A DNA stretch of 64,000 nucleotides from an uncultured Flavobacteriaceae bacterium (lineage in GTDB: Bacteria; Bacteroidota; Bacteroidia; Flavobacteriales; Flavobacteriaceae). Location: assembly GCA_947502635.1 (NCBI GenBank), contig CANNAN010000005.1, positions 248,001 through 312,000 on the forward strand. The letters are read 5' to 3'. The notes under the pieces are model-generated. The model did not search any database. It was given only the letters and a program-made list of their open reading frames with translations, and was not told the origin of the DNA. A program made the position numbers and the translations under genes. Positions within the stretch are counted from its first letter, which is position 1. The number at the start of each line of letters is the position of its first letter. Positions 9,199 to 18,226 of the stretch are shown here, in pieces.

Positions 9199-11250
9199 TT
9201 ATTTGGTTAAATAATTTGTTTTACAATGGTTTGTTAGCTTTTTTAAAGCATCTAATATCACAATTTCAACATCTACAAAAGGGCTGCTTAAAGTTTTAAT
9301 GCCTTCATTTATAGTATCCAGATTTTCTTTGGAAAGTTCTTTATTACGAATGGTATTCGATAGTAAAAAGGATGTTTCTGAAAGTGTTTTAGATAGTTTC
9401 TCTAAAGGTTTGATTTTTGGATTTTTAGTTAGTGTTATAAAAGCATCATGGTTTCTAGACCAGACATTTAAATATGATAAAATATGTGTTGCATTCGTGT
9501 TCTTTGTACTGTTAATAAAGCCGATTACAGCTTCGTTAAAAGGAGAAGCGTCTTCAGCATCAACAACACAAGCGTCTGCAAACAAATTAAAAGGAGAGAA
9601 TGTTTTGTATTCAGTACCATTCTTGTTTCTGGAGTATACTTTTAAAGGTTCGCAAATTTTTGATAAAGTAACAAGAGCGGTTATTTCTTGATTATTAGTC
9701 ATGCCCCTTAAAATAACATCTCTGTTTTTAATATGAGTTAGTCCTAATGCTTCTAGATGAAAAGAGATGTTTTTAAGACGTTTTTTCATGTTGTCAACAT
9801 TGTTAACATTTTGAGGAGACCAAAAACGTTCTGCAATAGCAGCGGTTCTTGGCCATATTCTAGAATCTATAGTTTGAGATGTAACAAGCTCGCTCCACAT
9901 GGTTGTTTCACCTCCTAAAATATGAGATAGTTCTTTGGTACTGAGATCTGCATCTCCAATAGGGTCTTTAGTATAATGGTGTTCTACAGACAACATTCTG
10001 TCTATATAATAACCATTAGATAGTACGGTTTGATATCCTTTTTTTGCAGCATTTATTAAAGTGCTTCCTTTTTCAAAACCTTCATTTTCACCACGCCATG
10101 AATGGATTACTGCTGTTGTTGGCATGTTAGGAGTCATGATTTCGTCCCAGCCCATTAGTTTCTTTCCTAACTTGTTTAGAATTTTTTCAAGTTTGATATT
10201 AAAATAAGTTTGCAAATCGTGGTTTGTTTCTAAACCATGTTGTTTTTTAAAAGCTTGAATGTCTTTGTTCTCATTCCAATGTTTGCCTTCATTTTCATCT
10301 CCGCCAATATGAAAATAATCATCGGGAAATAGCGGTGTCATTTCAGCAAATAAATTCCCTAAAAATTTATAAGTAATATCCTTACTGGGGTTTAATGTTG
10401 GAGCGAACACCCCAGAATTACGCTCTACAGTATAATTAAAATCATCTTTGCTACTTAGCTCTGGATAAGCCGTTAAAATGGCTGAAGCATGACCAGGAAC
10501 ATCAAATTCGGGTATAACGCGAATGCCTAGATTATTGGCATAGGCAACTAAATCTTTTATTTGTTCTTGGGTATAATACAAACCATCTGAAGCTAATTCG
10601 TGAAGTTTTGGGTATACTTTCGATTCAACACGAAATCCTTGGTCGTCACATAAATGCCAATGAAATACATTCATTTTAACCGAAGCCATGGCGTCTAAAT
10701 TGCGTTTTAAAACACCTATTGGTTGAAAGTGTCTCGATACATCAATCATTAAACCTCTCCAGACAAACCTTGGCGCATCTGAAATAGTAACACCTGGAAA
10801 AAAATAAGACGCCTCATCATGTTGTGTTAATTGTAATAGGCTTTCTAGAGCTCTTATGGCGCCAATATCTGTTTTTGATTTTATGTTTATAGACGTATCG
10901 CTAACATTTAAGGTATAAGATTCATCGTTTTTAACGTTCAGTTTAGAAACTTCGTCAAACGTAATATGTATTGCACCTTTTTTGTTTGACAAAGGAAATC
11001 CTTCTTCCAAAAAAATACCAGTTCTGTCACTTAGGCGCCTTAAAAAATTAATAGCAGCATTACGGACACGTCCTTTATTTTGCTTATTAATAGAGATTGT
11101 AATGTTGCTATTAATAATAAATTTAGCCGTATTTTCTTTAATTTTTTGAGGCCAAGGCATCAAATTATAAGTTTCTGATAACATATTTTGAGATCTAATA
11201 TTTTCAGTAAAACAATTAAAAAGTAAGAGAAATAATATGGTTTGTTTCAT
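9199..11250 (-). CDS. Beta-N-acetylhexosaminidase (GH20)
   Basis: 683 aa with an N-terminal signal peptide, so periplasmic or surface-exposed. A GH20b-type N-terminal domain is followed by the (beta/alpha)8 barrel. The catalytic Asp-Glu pair is D318-E319 in HIGGDENEGKHW, and other barrel motifs are WRGLMIDVSRHF, NVFHWHLCDDQGFR and IPEFDVPGHA. It cleaves terminal GlcNAc/GalNAc from chitin oligosaccharides or N-glycans by substrate-assisted catalysis. A ~130-residue helical C-terminal extension has no recognised domain. It is the last gene of the minus-strand susC-susD-nagB-GH20 operon, 7 bases after nagB, so it would supply GlcNAc to the rest of the locus. Confidence 0.95.
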   Translation of the reverse strand: MKQTILFLLLFNCFTENIRSQNMLSETYNLMPWPQKIKENTAKFIINSNITISINKQNKGRVRNAAINFLRRLSDRTGIFLEEGFPLSNKKGAIHITFDEVSKLNVKNDESYTLNVSDTSINIKSKTDIGAIRALESLLQLTQHDEASYFFPGVTISDAPRFVWRGLMIDVSRHFQPIGVLKRNLDAMASVKMNVFHWHLCDDQGFRVESKVYPKLHELASDGLYYTQEQIKDLVAYANNLGIRVIPEFDVPGHASAILTAYPELSSKDDFNYTVERNSGVFAPTLNPSKDITYKFLGNLFAEMTPLFPDDYFHIGGDENEGKHWNENKDIQAFKKQHGLETNHDLQTYFNIKLEKILNKLGKKLMGWDEIMTPNMPTTAVIHSWRGENEGFEKGSTLINAAKKGYQTVLSNGYYIDRMLSVEHHYTKDPIGDADLSTKELSHILGGETTMWSELVTSQTIDSRIWPRTAAIAERFWSPQNVNNVDNMKKRLKNISFHLEALGLTHIKNRDVILRGMTNNQEITALVTLSKICEPLKVYSRNKNGTEYKTFSPFNLFADACVVDAEDASPFNEAVIGFINSTKNTNATHILSYLNVWSRNHDAFITLTKNPKIKPLEKLSKTLSETSFLLSNTIRNKELSKENLDTINEGIKTLSSPFVDVEIVILDALKKLTNHCKTNYLTK

Positions 11251-11257
11251 TTTTATT

Positions 11258-13183
11258 TTATTTGAAATGGTAGCGTTTAAAGGCTTCTATCGCTGCATAA
11301 TCAGCCAATCCTAAGTCGTTATATTTTTTGGCTGTTAATCTATTTCTGTCTTCGGCACGTACCCAAAATTCTCGGGAGTCTCCCCCTTGAAACATAACCC
11401 CGTCTTTTTGCGATTGGTGATAAAATATAGCATGTCGTTTTTTGAGTACTTGATCTGGGCTCATAGGGACGGCCATTTCAATCTGGTAAGATTCCCATTC
11501 ATGCCACGCACCTCGATATAGCCACACCCAACAATCATTCATATAATCGTTGTGCTTTAAGTCTTCAAGTGCTATAAATAAAGCATCTAAACATACTTTA
11601 TGTGTGCCGTGTGGATCTGCTAAATCACCAGCAGCATAAATTTGATGAGGTTTAATGGTTTCTATTAAACGACACATAATGTCTGTGTCTTCTTTAGAAA
11701 GGTTGTTCTTTTTAATGGTGCCAGTTTCATAAAATGGTAAATCAAGAAAATGGACATTCTTATCATTTAGACCTAAATATCTGGTGGCTGCAAGTGATTC
11801 ACTTCGCCTGATTAAACCTTTCAATTGTCGTACTTCATCTGAGTCGATATCATTATCTGTTTTTATTTTTAAAAAGTTGATAATGCTTTGTGTTTCGTGA
11901 CAACCTGGACATAAGGATTGGGTGATTTCGGCAAATTTTAATGCTTCTTCATCGGAAACCGCAATATTTCCTGAAGTTTGATAAGCGATGTGTACATCAT
12001 GTCCTTGTTCAACGAGTCTATCAAAAGTGCCTCCCATTGAAATAACATCATCATCAGGGTGTGGACTAAATATGATGACTTTTTTTCTTGGAATGTCAGC
12101 ACGTTCAGGTCTGTTAGAGTCATCAGCACTAGGTTTTCCTCCTGGCCACCCAGTTATGGTATGCTGGAGTTTATTAAACATTTTTATGTTTAAATGATAT
12201 GCAGTACCTTCTTCAGTAAGTAGACCAGACATACCATTATTATTGTAATTTTTATCTGTTAATTTTAAAATAGGTGTACCCAGAAGCTCGGAAAGCCAAA
12301 CCACAGCTTTTAATTTTAATGGCTCGCTCCAAACACAAGTTGTAACTAACCAGGGAGTTTTTACACGTGTTAATTCAGATGAAGCACCTTCATCAATAAT
12401 AAAGGTTGTATTGTCGTGTTGTTGTAAATAGGTTGCTGGAACTTCAGCTGTAATTTCACCTTCTATAGTTTTTTTAAGAATTTCTGCTTTATTAACTCCC
12501 CAACCCAAAAGGATAATGCGTTTTGCACTAAGTACTGTGCCTATACCCATAGTAATGGCTTTTCTGGGAACATTATCTATTCCTAAAAACGCAGGAGCTG
12601 CATCTACACGTGTGATATGATCTAGAGTAATGCTTCTTGTTCCTGAATTATAATGAGAACCAGGTTCATTAAAACCAATATGGCCTGTTCTACCTATGCC
12701 TAAAAGTTGAAGATCTAAACCTCCAACAGATTTAATTTTCATTTCGTAGTCAATGCAGTATTGATATAGATTTTCACTACTAATTTTTCCATCAGGGATA
12801 TTTACGTTTTCGGGTAAAATATCAATATGACTAAACAGGTGTTCGTGCATAAAATAAAAGTAACTTTGAATATTACTTTTATCCATTGCATAGTATTCAT
12901 CAAGGTTAAAGCTAATTACGTTTGCAAAACTCAGACCTTCTTCTTTATGCAATCTTACTAATTCTTCGTACACCTTAATGGGGGAAGAACCTGTTGCCAG
13001 TCCCAAAACACATGGTTGGTTTTGATATTCTTTTTCTCTAATTAAGCTTGCTATTTCCTGAGCGACAAGAAGTGATGCTTCGTTTGAGGAATTGAAAATT
13101 ACGTTATGAATTTTTTCGAAACGTGTTTCTTCAAATTTACCTGCCTTTGTATATGCTATATTTTTATGATCTGCAATTTTCAC
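11258..13183 (-). CDS. nagB: Glucosamine-6-phosphate deaminase fused to PIG-L/LmbE deacetylase-like domain
   Basis: 641 aa. Residues about 25-300 are NagB: LGLATGSSPIKVYEEL (phosphate loop), ISFNLDEYYAM (catalytic D in LDEYY) and GIGRTGHIGFNEPGS. They convert GlcN-6-P to fructose-6-P plus ammonia. From about residue 365 a PIG-L/LmbE domain begins with IIFSPHPDDDVISMGGT, the HPDDD zinc motif of de-N-acetylases. This two-domain form is known in Bacteroidota; the fused domain could supply or modulate the deacetylation step (no separate nagA is seen in the window), but that is inference. The protein is cytoplasmic, encoded between susD and the GH20 gene. Confidence 0.93.
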   Translation of the reverse strand: MKIADHKNIAYTKAGKFEETRFEKIHNVIFNSSNEASLLVAQEIASLIREKEYQNQPCVLGLATGSSPIKVYEELVRLHKEEGLSFANVISFNLDEYYAMDKSNIQSYFYFMHEHLFSHIDILPENVNIPDGKISSENLYQYCIDYEMKIKSVGGLDLQLLGIGRTGHIGFNEPGSHYNSGTRSITLDHITRVDAAPAFLGIDNVPRKAITMGIGTVLSAKRIILLGWGVNKAEILKKTIEGEITAEVPATYLQQHDNTTFIIDEGASSELTRVKTPWLVTTCVWSEPLKLKAVVWLSELLGTPILKLTDKNYNNNGMSGLLTEEGTAYHLNIKMFNKLQHTITGWPGGKPSADDSNRPERADIPRKKVIIFSPHPDDDVISMGGTFDRLVEQGHDVHIAYQTSGNIAVSDEEALKFAEITQSLCPGCHETQSIINFLKIKTDNDIDSDEVRQLKGLIRRSESLAATRYLGLNDKNVHFLDLPFYETGTIKKNNLSKEDTDIMCRLIETIKPHQIYAAGDLADPHGTHKVCLDALFIALEDLKHNDYMNDCWVWLYRGAWHEWESYQIEMAVPMSPDQVLKKRHAIFYHQSQKDGVMFQGGDSREFWVRAEDRNRLTAKKYNDLGLADYAAIEAFKRYHFK

Positions 13184-13220
13184 AGTACTTACTATTTTTT
13201 GCTATTAATGATTTTGATTA

Positions 13221-13254
13221 AAGCAAACGAAGAACCAGAGCTCTCCGTTTGCTT
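13221..13254 (-). promoter_or_regulatory. Intercistronic stem-loop between susD and nagB
   Basis: The perfect 9-bp arms AAGCAAACG (13221-13229) and CGTTTGCTT (13246-13254) enclose a 16-base loop. There is no long U-run on the minus strand, so it may be a weak terminator, attenuator or mRNA processing barrier. It would make susCD transcripts more abundant than the enzyme genes downstream. Confidence 0.6.
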
Positions 13255-13291
13255 AACAACAAACGATCTACTAAACTAAACTAATTATCAA

Positions 13292-14869
13292 TTAAAAGTT
13301 GGGTGCCCCAATATCCCACCATAGTCTAGTACCACCATTATCGGGGCCATTTAAGTATCCTATTGCTTTTGTTACATTGGCGCTATTTGTGTTTCTCTCT
13401 CCTTCTACAAAGTTTATTCTCCTAATCTGAATATCTGTATCAATGTTTCCACCACTATTATTAACAACTACAGGAAATATTCTAGGGTACCCCGTACGCC
13501 TAAATTCAGACCAGGCTTCTTGTCCGTCTGGAAACATCGCAATCCATTTTTGAGTAATGATTTGCTCTAATTGTTCCTCGTTAGTTCCTGCGTCGTTGTA
13601 AGCAATTTTTACATCGCTAGCATAAGTAATATTATTGGTGGCACTTAATGCATCTGTAAAATCTGAAGGAGTGCTTGTGCTGTCGGCTAAATAATCTGCA
13701 ACCCCAGAAACACCATGTTGTGTAAATGAGACCGATACACCAGTTTCATAATTAGTTTTTGCATCGCCAGCACCAGCCCAACCTCTTAAAGAAGCTTCAG
13801 CTTTTAAGAAATGTACTTCGGCAGCGGTCATCCATGTTAATGTTTCACCATCAATCACGCTTCCAATAGCGGCATGGTCTCCATATTCTCCCTTAGCACT
13901 AATATCGATCCCCATTCGAATCCCTTTATAGTCGCCAGTTAAAGTTTCATCTGCAGAAGGGGTAAAATAGGTTTCAATTCTGCCGTCATCATATCCTGTT
14001 AAAATAGATTCCATTTCTGCACCCATTCTAACATCGCCCCAAGATCCGCTTATAACCGAAATTGGATGTGGGAACCCTGTATTAATTACCATATTTGAAT
14101 CTTCCATTAAACCAGCATTATTAGATAAGGACAATTCACCTTGAGTTTTAGCTAAGGTTGGGTTTACTTTAGAGACACGAATTGCTAAGCGCAATCTTAA
14201 GCTATTTGCAAATTGTCTCCATGAAGCAATATCGCCTGCTAAATTAGACATGTCAAAAGGTATAAATTGCACATCACCTTCAAAGGCTTCTAAGTCATTT
14301 ATTGCATTTCCTAAGTCATCAAAAAAAGCTTGATACGCTACGTCTTGCGGATCGTATTCACCAGTAGTAGCAAAATTGTTAAACTTGGTGTATCGAATAG
14401 GTCCGTATATATCAGATACACGATGCATAGCTGTAACCTTTATAATATTTGCGAGATGTATAAACTTATTAGCGTTAGGATCTCCAGCTAGCTCTACGGC
14501 ATTTTTCACGTTTAAGGCTTGTGGCATTATATTTCCATAAGCATCAGCCCAAGGGAAACCATTCCATCCATCTACCAAAGCGTATGTTTGATTATTAACA
14601 TTACCTGCAAAAGGGGTAGGTGCTGCCATATAGCCAGAAAATACATCGCCCATTAATCCCTGTTGCAGTTGATAATTCCATGCGGGTGTTACATTAAATA
14701 CATTTAAAAACATAGGACCAAATTCGTTGCCTACATTATTATTCATTTGTGTTAGGCTTTCTTCAGTAATGCCATGTGGGTCTGTATTAATGTTTTCAAA
14801 ATCATCCGTACAACCAGTAACACTAATTACCATTAAAGATACTAGTATGTATTTGTGTATGTTTTTCAT
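13292..14869 (-). CDS. SusD/RagB-family glycan-binding lipoprotein
   Basis: 525 aa. The signal peptide ends in a lipobox with Cys20 (VTGC), followed by TDDFENINTDPHG, a start typical of the SusD-like_2 branch. The body is rich in helices with aromatic patches (WNYQLQQGLMGDVF; KWIAMFPDGQEAWSEFRRTGYPR), the latter being a very conserved C-terminal SusD signature. It sits on the cell surface as the lid of the partner TonB-dependent SusC channel encoded 5 bases upstream in the operon. Given the GH20 and NagB genes downstream, the ligand is probably a GlcNAc-containing oligosaccharide; that is inferred from context. Confidence 0.93.
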   Translation of the reverse strand: MKNIHKYILVSLMVISVTGCTDDFENINTDPHGITEESLTQMNNNVGNEFGPMFLNVFNVTPAWNYQLQQGLMGDVFSGYMAAPTPFAGNVNNQTYALVDGWNGFPWADAYGNIMPQALNVKNAVELAGDPNANKFIHLANIIKVTAMHRVSDIYGPIRYTKFNNFATTGEYDPQDVAYQAFFDDLGNAINDLEAFEGDVQFIPFDMSNLAGDIASWRQFANSLRLRLAIRVSKVNPTLAKTQGELSLSNNAGLMEDSNMVINTGFPHPISVISGSWGDVRMGAEMESILTGYDDGRIETYFTPSADETLTGDYKGIRMGIDISAKGEYGDHAAIGSVIDGETLTWMTAAEVHFLKAEASLRGWAGAGDAKTNYETGVSVSFTQHGVSGVADYLADSTSTPSDFTDALSATNNITYASDVKIAYNDAGTNEEQLEQIITQKWIAMFPDGQEAWSEFRRTGYPRIFPVVVNNSGGNIDTDIQIRRINFVEGERNTNSANVTKAIGYLNGPDNGGTRLWWDIGAPNF

Positions 14870-14874
14870 TTTTT

Positions 14875-17800
14875 TTAGAAATTTACGTTAATGTTTAATC
14901 CTATACTTCTTGTAGAGGGTTGACCATAAATGTCTACGCCTTGTAATCCGATACCTGTACTTGAAGCAATATTTGGGTCGAATGGCGCATCTTTATACAA
15001 GAAGAATAGATTGTTTGCGATTAATGAAAGTTTAATCGATTCGAAAGCCTCGCCAGGATTAGGTAGAGTGTATGCAATAGACAGTTCTCTTAAACTTACA
15101 TTTGTTGCATCGTAAACGTATTCACCTAATAAACCAGCTCTACCACCTGTTTTAGTATAGTAGTCCTGTGCCGTCATTTGAGTATTTGCACCTTCAGTGG
15201 TTACAACGTTAATCATACCTCCATTTGTGTTTCTTGCATCTGCCGAGGCTTGAGACACCCCATAAAAGTCGTTAACGGCTTCTGTAACACTTACAACATC
15301 ACCACCAAATTTCCCGTCTATTAAAAAGTTTACTGAGAAGTTTTTATAATCGAATGTGTTACTTAAACCTAAAGTGAAATCTGGCTGAGCATGTGCTATA
15401 GTTTCAAATCCTGTGTTTTCGATTGTTAGGTTTCCGCTACCATCATCTGTAACAATTGGTAATCCGTTTTCGTTTCTCATTATTGATCGTCCTCGAATAC
15501 TACCAAAATCTTCCCCTTCAACTAAAGAATATCCATATCCATTAACACCTGGAGCGGTTAAGATGGCTTCCCCATTTTCAAGAGAAGGATGTACAGAAAC
15601 AACTTTGTTTTTGTTTGAGGCGTAGTTTATAGTAGAGCTCCATTTAAAATTATCATTTACAATAGGTTTTCCATTAAGAATTATTTCGATTCCTTTGTTA
15701 GATATTTTACCAGCATTAACTATATTTTGTGTGTAACCTTGAACATTGGGTTGCGCTGCAATAAAGAATATTTGATTTTCAGTATTAGAGCTATAATACG
15801 TGAAATCTACTCCTAAGCGGTTGCCAAAAAAGCGCCATTCGGTACCAATCTCAAAGGATTTTTGTTTTTCAGGTTCTAGAGTTTCTCCTTCTCTGGGTGC
15901 AAATGTTGCTTGGTTTGCAGACCCTACTGTTCCAGTGGTATTTGTCGTTCCAATGGTTCTTAAAGGAACCGTTGCGTAGGCAGGAATATCTTTTCCTACT
16001 TCTGCATAAGATACTCTTACTTTTGCGAACGATATAGGTTCTGGTAATTCTATCATTTCGCTTAACACGTTCGTTAATCCTACAGATGGGTAGAAAAATG
16101 AGCTTGAACTTGTATTTATAAGTGTAGAAGACCAGTCTGTCCGTCCTGTTATATCTAAGAATAAAAAGTTTTTATAGCCAATATTTGCAGCTCCAAAAAC
16201 AGATTGAACTTCTCTGTTTGCAACTGTTTGTGCAATTCCATTGGACGATTCGAAATTCGCAATAGTGAATTCGTTAGGGAATTTTAGCCCCTCTGGTCCA
16301 GAATCTAATAGGATTTGATCTCCTATTTTGTATTTAGTAAGACTTGTACCTAAGGTTAATCCAAAATCAAAATCATCAGAAAGTTTTTTGTTATAGATTG
16401 CGATTAAGTCTAAATACTGTTGTGTGTTTTCCGTTTTTTCTAGAATATATCTTCCAGTTGTAGGTACAAAAGTTAAGTCGCTACCTGCATGAAGTCTTTT
16501 ATCGAATGTAAAGAACGATTTGTCAAAGCTTCCTCTAGATTGTAATGAAAAATGATCATTTACTTTATATTTTACGCTTACACTAGCAAGGGCTCTTTGG
16601 GCAATATCTTTGCTTTTATTTCTATGTATTAACCAATATGGATTTTGTTGAATGTTTTCATCAAAAGAAGTCGCATATTGATCCATCATGTTTGTGTCTG
16701 CATTAAAATATTCAAATTTTTCTTTGTAGTCGTTTAGATCGATTCCAACAGGGTTGAGGTATAATCCAGTTAAAATATTTGAGTATAATCCGTTACCTGG
16801 TCTATTCCAAATACGTTGGTCTGATAAACTAATGTTTGCAGAAACTTGAATTTTATCATTTAAAAAACTGGCTGTTTCTCGTATGTTTAAAACGTTTCTA
16901 TTTAATCTGTTTTCTGGCATGACACCATTTGCAGATGTATTGGCAAACGAAAAGTAAGTTTGTGCCACTTTATTTCCTGCACTTAATGACAACGCTTGTG
17001 TTGCAGTAGTACCCATTTTAAAGAAGTCGTCAACCGTGTTGGATAAACCACTTGTTTTTGCCCCCCAAGATTTAGGATCTGTTACTCTTCCGTTTTCTGT
17101 GATAGCGTTTCCAACCGATAATGATTGGTATTCTGTTTGTAACTCTGGTAATGAAATAACATTGTCTACAGTAAATGTAGAATTGAAATTTACTTTAACG
17201 ATACCATCTTTACCACTTTTAGTAGTAATTAAAATAACACCATTTGCACCTTGGCTACCGTATAAGGCTGCAGCCGAAGCACCTTTTAAAATGGTCATGC
17301 TTTCAACATCATCAGGATTGATTAACGATGTAATGTCTCCTCCATCTCTATTTCCTGTTTGGCTTCCAAAAACATTCGTTCCTGGAGATTCACCATTTTG
17401 CCCGTTTCCACTATTAAGCATTGGGACACCATCAATAACATATAAAGGATCGTTATTACTTGTAGAAGAGTTACCTCTTAAAACTACTTTTGTAGTGCCT
17501 CCAACACCAGAAGAACTCCGTGAAATAGTTAAACCTGCAGATTTACCAGATAGACTATTAATAGGGTTTGTTTGTCTCACACGTGTTAAATCGTCACCTT
17601 TTACATCCTGGGCAGAGTAGGTGAGCGTTTTGCGTTCCTTTTTTATACCTAAAGCGGTAACAACAACTTCTTTTAGTTGTGTTGGGTCTTCTTCCATTTG
17701 AGCATTAACAGTATCCGATTGTCCAACTGTTATCTGGATACTGGTCATACCTAGGTATGAAAAATTGAGAATATCACCTTCATTAGCTATTAAAGTGTAT

Positions 17801-17985
17801 TTTCCATCAAAATCTGTTTGAGTTCCATTAGAGGTTCCTTTTACTGATATGTTTGCTCCTGGAATAGGTAATCCATCAACTTTAGACGTAACAGCTCCTT
17901 TAATTTCTTTTTCTTGACCAAACATTGATTGAGAGGCGAATAATAAAAAAGAAAACAAGAAAAGCGATCGTAAATTTTGTTTCAT
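14875..17985 (-). CDS. SusC/RagA-family TonB-dependent outer-membrane transporter
   Basis: 1036 aa. The parts in order are a signal peptide, a carboxypeptidase-regulatory-like domain (residues about 27-95, IKGAVTSKVDGLPIPGANI) and a TonB-box-like segment (LKEVVVTALGI). The plug then follows with the SusC signature region DPLYVIDGVPMLN and SAAALYGSQGANGVILITTKSG, and after it a 22-strand barrel ending in an aromatic-rich C-terminus (SIGLNINVNF). It imports oligosaccharide across the outer membrane with the downstream SusD lid. It is the first gene of the minus-strand operon. A -7-like element and a paired 14-bp repeat, the presumed LytTR operator, precede it, so it is probably induced by the adjacent LytS/LytT pair. 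Confidence 0.95.
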   Translation of the reverse strand: MKQNLRSLFLFSFLLFASQSMFGQEKEIKGAVTSKVDGLPIPGANISVKGTSNGTQTDFDGKYTLIANEGDILNFSYLGMTSIQITVGQSDTVNAQMEEDPTQLKEVVVTALGIKKERKTLTYSAQDVKGDDLTRVRQTNPINSLSGKSAGLTISRSSSGVGGTTKVVLRGNSSTSNNDPLYVIDGVPMLNSGNGQNGESPGTNVFGSQTGNRDGGDITSLINPDDVESMTILKGASAAALYGSQGANGVILITTKSGKDGIVKVNFNSTFTVDNVISLPELQTEYQSLSVGNAITENGRVTDPKSWGAKTSGLSNTVDDFFKMGTTATQALSLSAGNKVAQTYFSFANTSANGVMPENRLNRNVLNIRETASFLNDKIQVSANISLSDQRIWNRPGNGLYSNILTGLYLNPVGIDLNDYKEKFEYFNADTNMMDQYATSFDENIQQNPYWLIHRNKSKDIAQRALASVSVKYKVNDHFSLQSRGSFDKSFFTFDKRLHAGSDLTFVPTTGRYILEKTENTQQYLDLIAIYNKKLSDDFDFGLTLGTSLTKYKIGDQILLDSGPEGLKFPNEFTIANFESSNGIAQTVANREVQSVFGAANIGYKNFLFLDITGRTDWSSTLINTSSSSFFYPSVGLTNVLSEMIELPEPISFAKVRVSYAEVGKDIPAYATVPLRTIGTTNTTGTVGSANQATFAPREGETLEPEKQKSFEIGTEWRFFGNRLGVDFTYYSSNTENQIFFIAAQPNVQGYTQNIVNAGKISNKGIEIILNGKPIVNDNFKWSSTINYASNKNKVVSVHPSLENGEAILTAPGVNGYGYSLVEGEDFGSIRGRSIMRNENGLPIVTDDGSGNLTIENTGFETIAHAQPDFTLGLSNTFDYKNFSVNFLIDGKFGGDVVSVTEAVNDFYGVSQASADARNTNGGMINVVTTEGANTQMTAQDYYTKTGGRAGLLGEYVYDATNVSLRELSIAYTLPNPGEAFESIKLSLIANNLFFLYKDAPFDPNIASSTGIGLQGVDIYGQPSTRSIGLNINVNF

Positions 17986-18015
17986 AATTTAATTATTTTG
18001 CTTTTTAGAGTTAAT

Positions 18016-18023
18016 CAAACCTA
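18016..18023 (-). promoter_or_regulatory. -7 promoter element for susC operon (TAGGTTTG)
   Basis: Read on the minus strand this is TAGGTTTG, matching TAnnTTTG. It lies 31 bases upstream of the susC ATG and 30 bases downstream of the nearer 14-bp repeat, a spacing expected for an activator-dependent promoter. Confidence 0.5.
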
Positions 18024-18052
18024 TCTATTATAAAAATCGTTTAAAAAAAAAT

Positions 18053-18087
18053 TATATAGACTACACTATTTTTTATATAGACAACAC
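18053..18087. promoter_or_regulatory. Putative LytTR-type operator: two 14-bp direct repeats, 21-bp period
   Basis: TATATAGACTACAC (18053-18066) and TATATAGACAACAC (18074-18087) differ at one base, and their starts are exactly 21 bp apart, two helical turns. LytTR regulators are known to bind paired direct half-sites with this periodicity. The site sits between susC and the lytS/lytT genes, upstream of the susC -7 element. The match to a specific LytTR consensus is not tested. Confidence 0.65.
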
Positions 18088-18226
18088 CATTTTTTCGATA
18101 AGTGATTTTGTAAGAATAAACAATTGGTGGTTTAATTGTTATTTTGTGATTATATCATTAAAATTGCTTCAGTATTAATAAGGTTTTGATAATAAAAACA
18201 GTTTAATCTTACGAACCATTTCTCTT

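Noticed and set aside
9299-9691. A 130-codon plus-strand reading frame inside the GH20 gene
   Set aside because: Antisense to the GH20 C-terminal region, which is continuous and well formed.
17036-17620. A 194-codon plus-strand reading frame inside the first susC gene
   Set aside because: It lies wholly antisense to the plug-domain coding sequence of SusC; its Pro/Leu-rich translation is typical of an antisense shadow.
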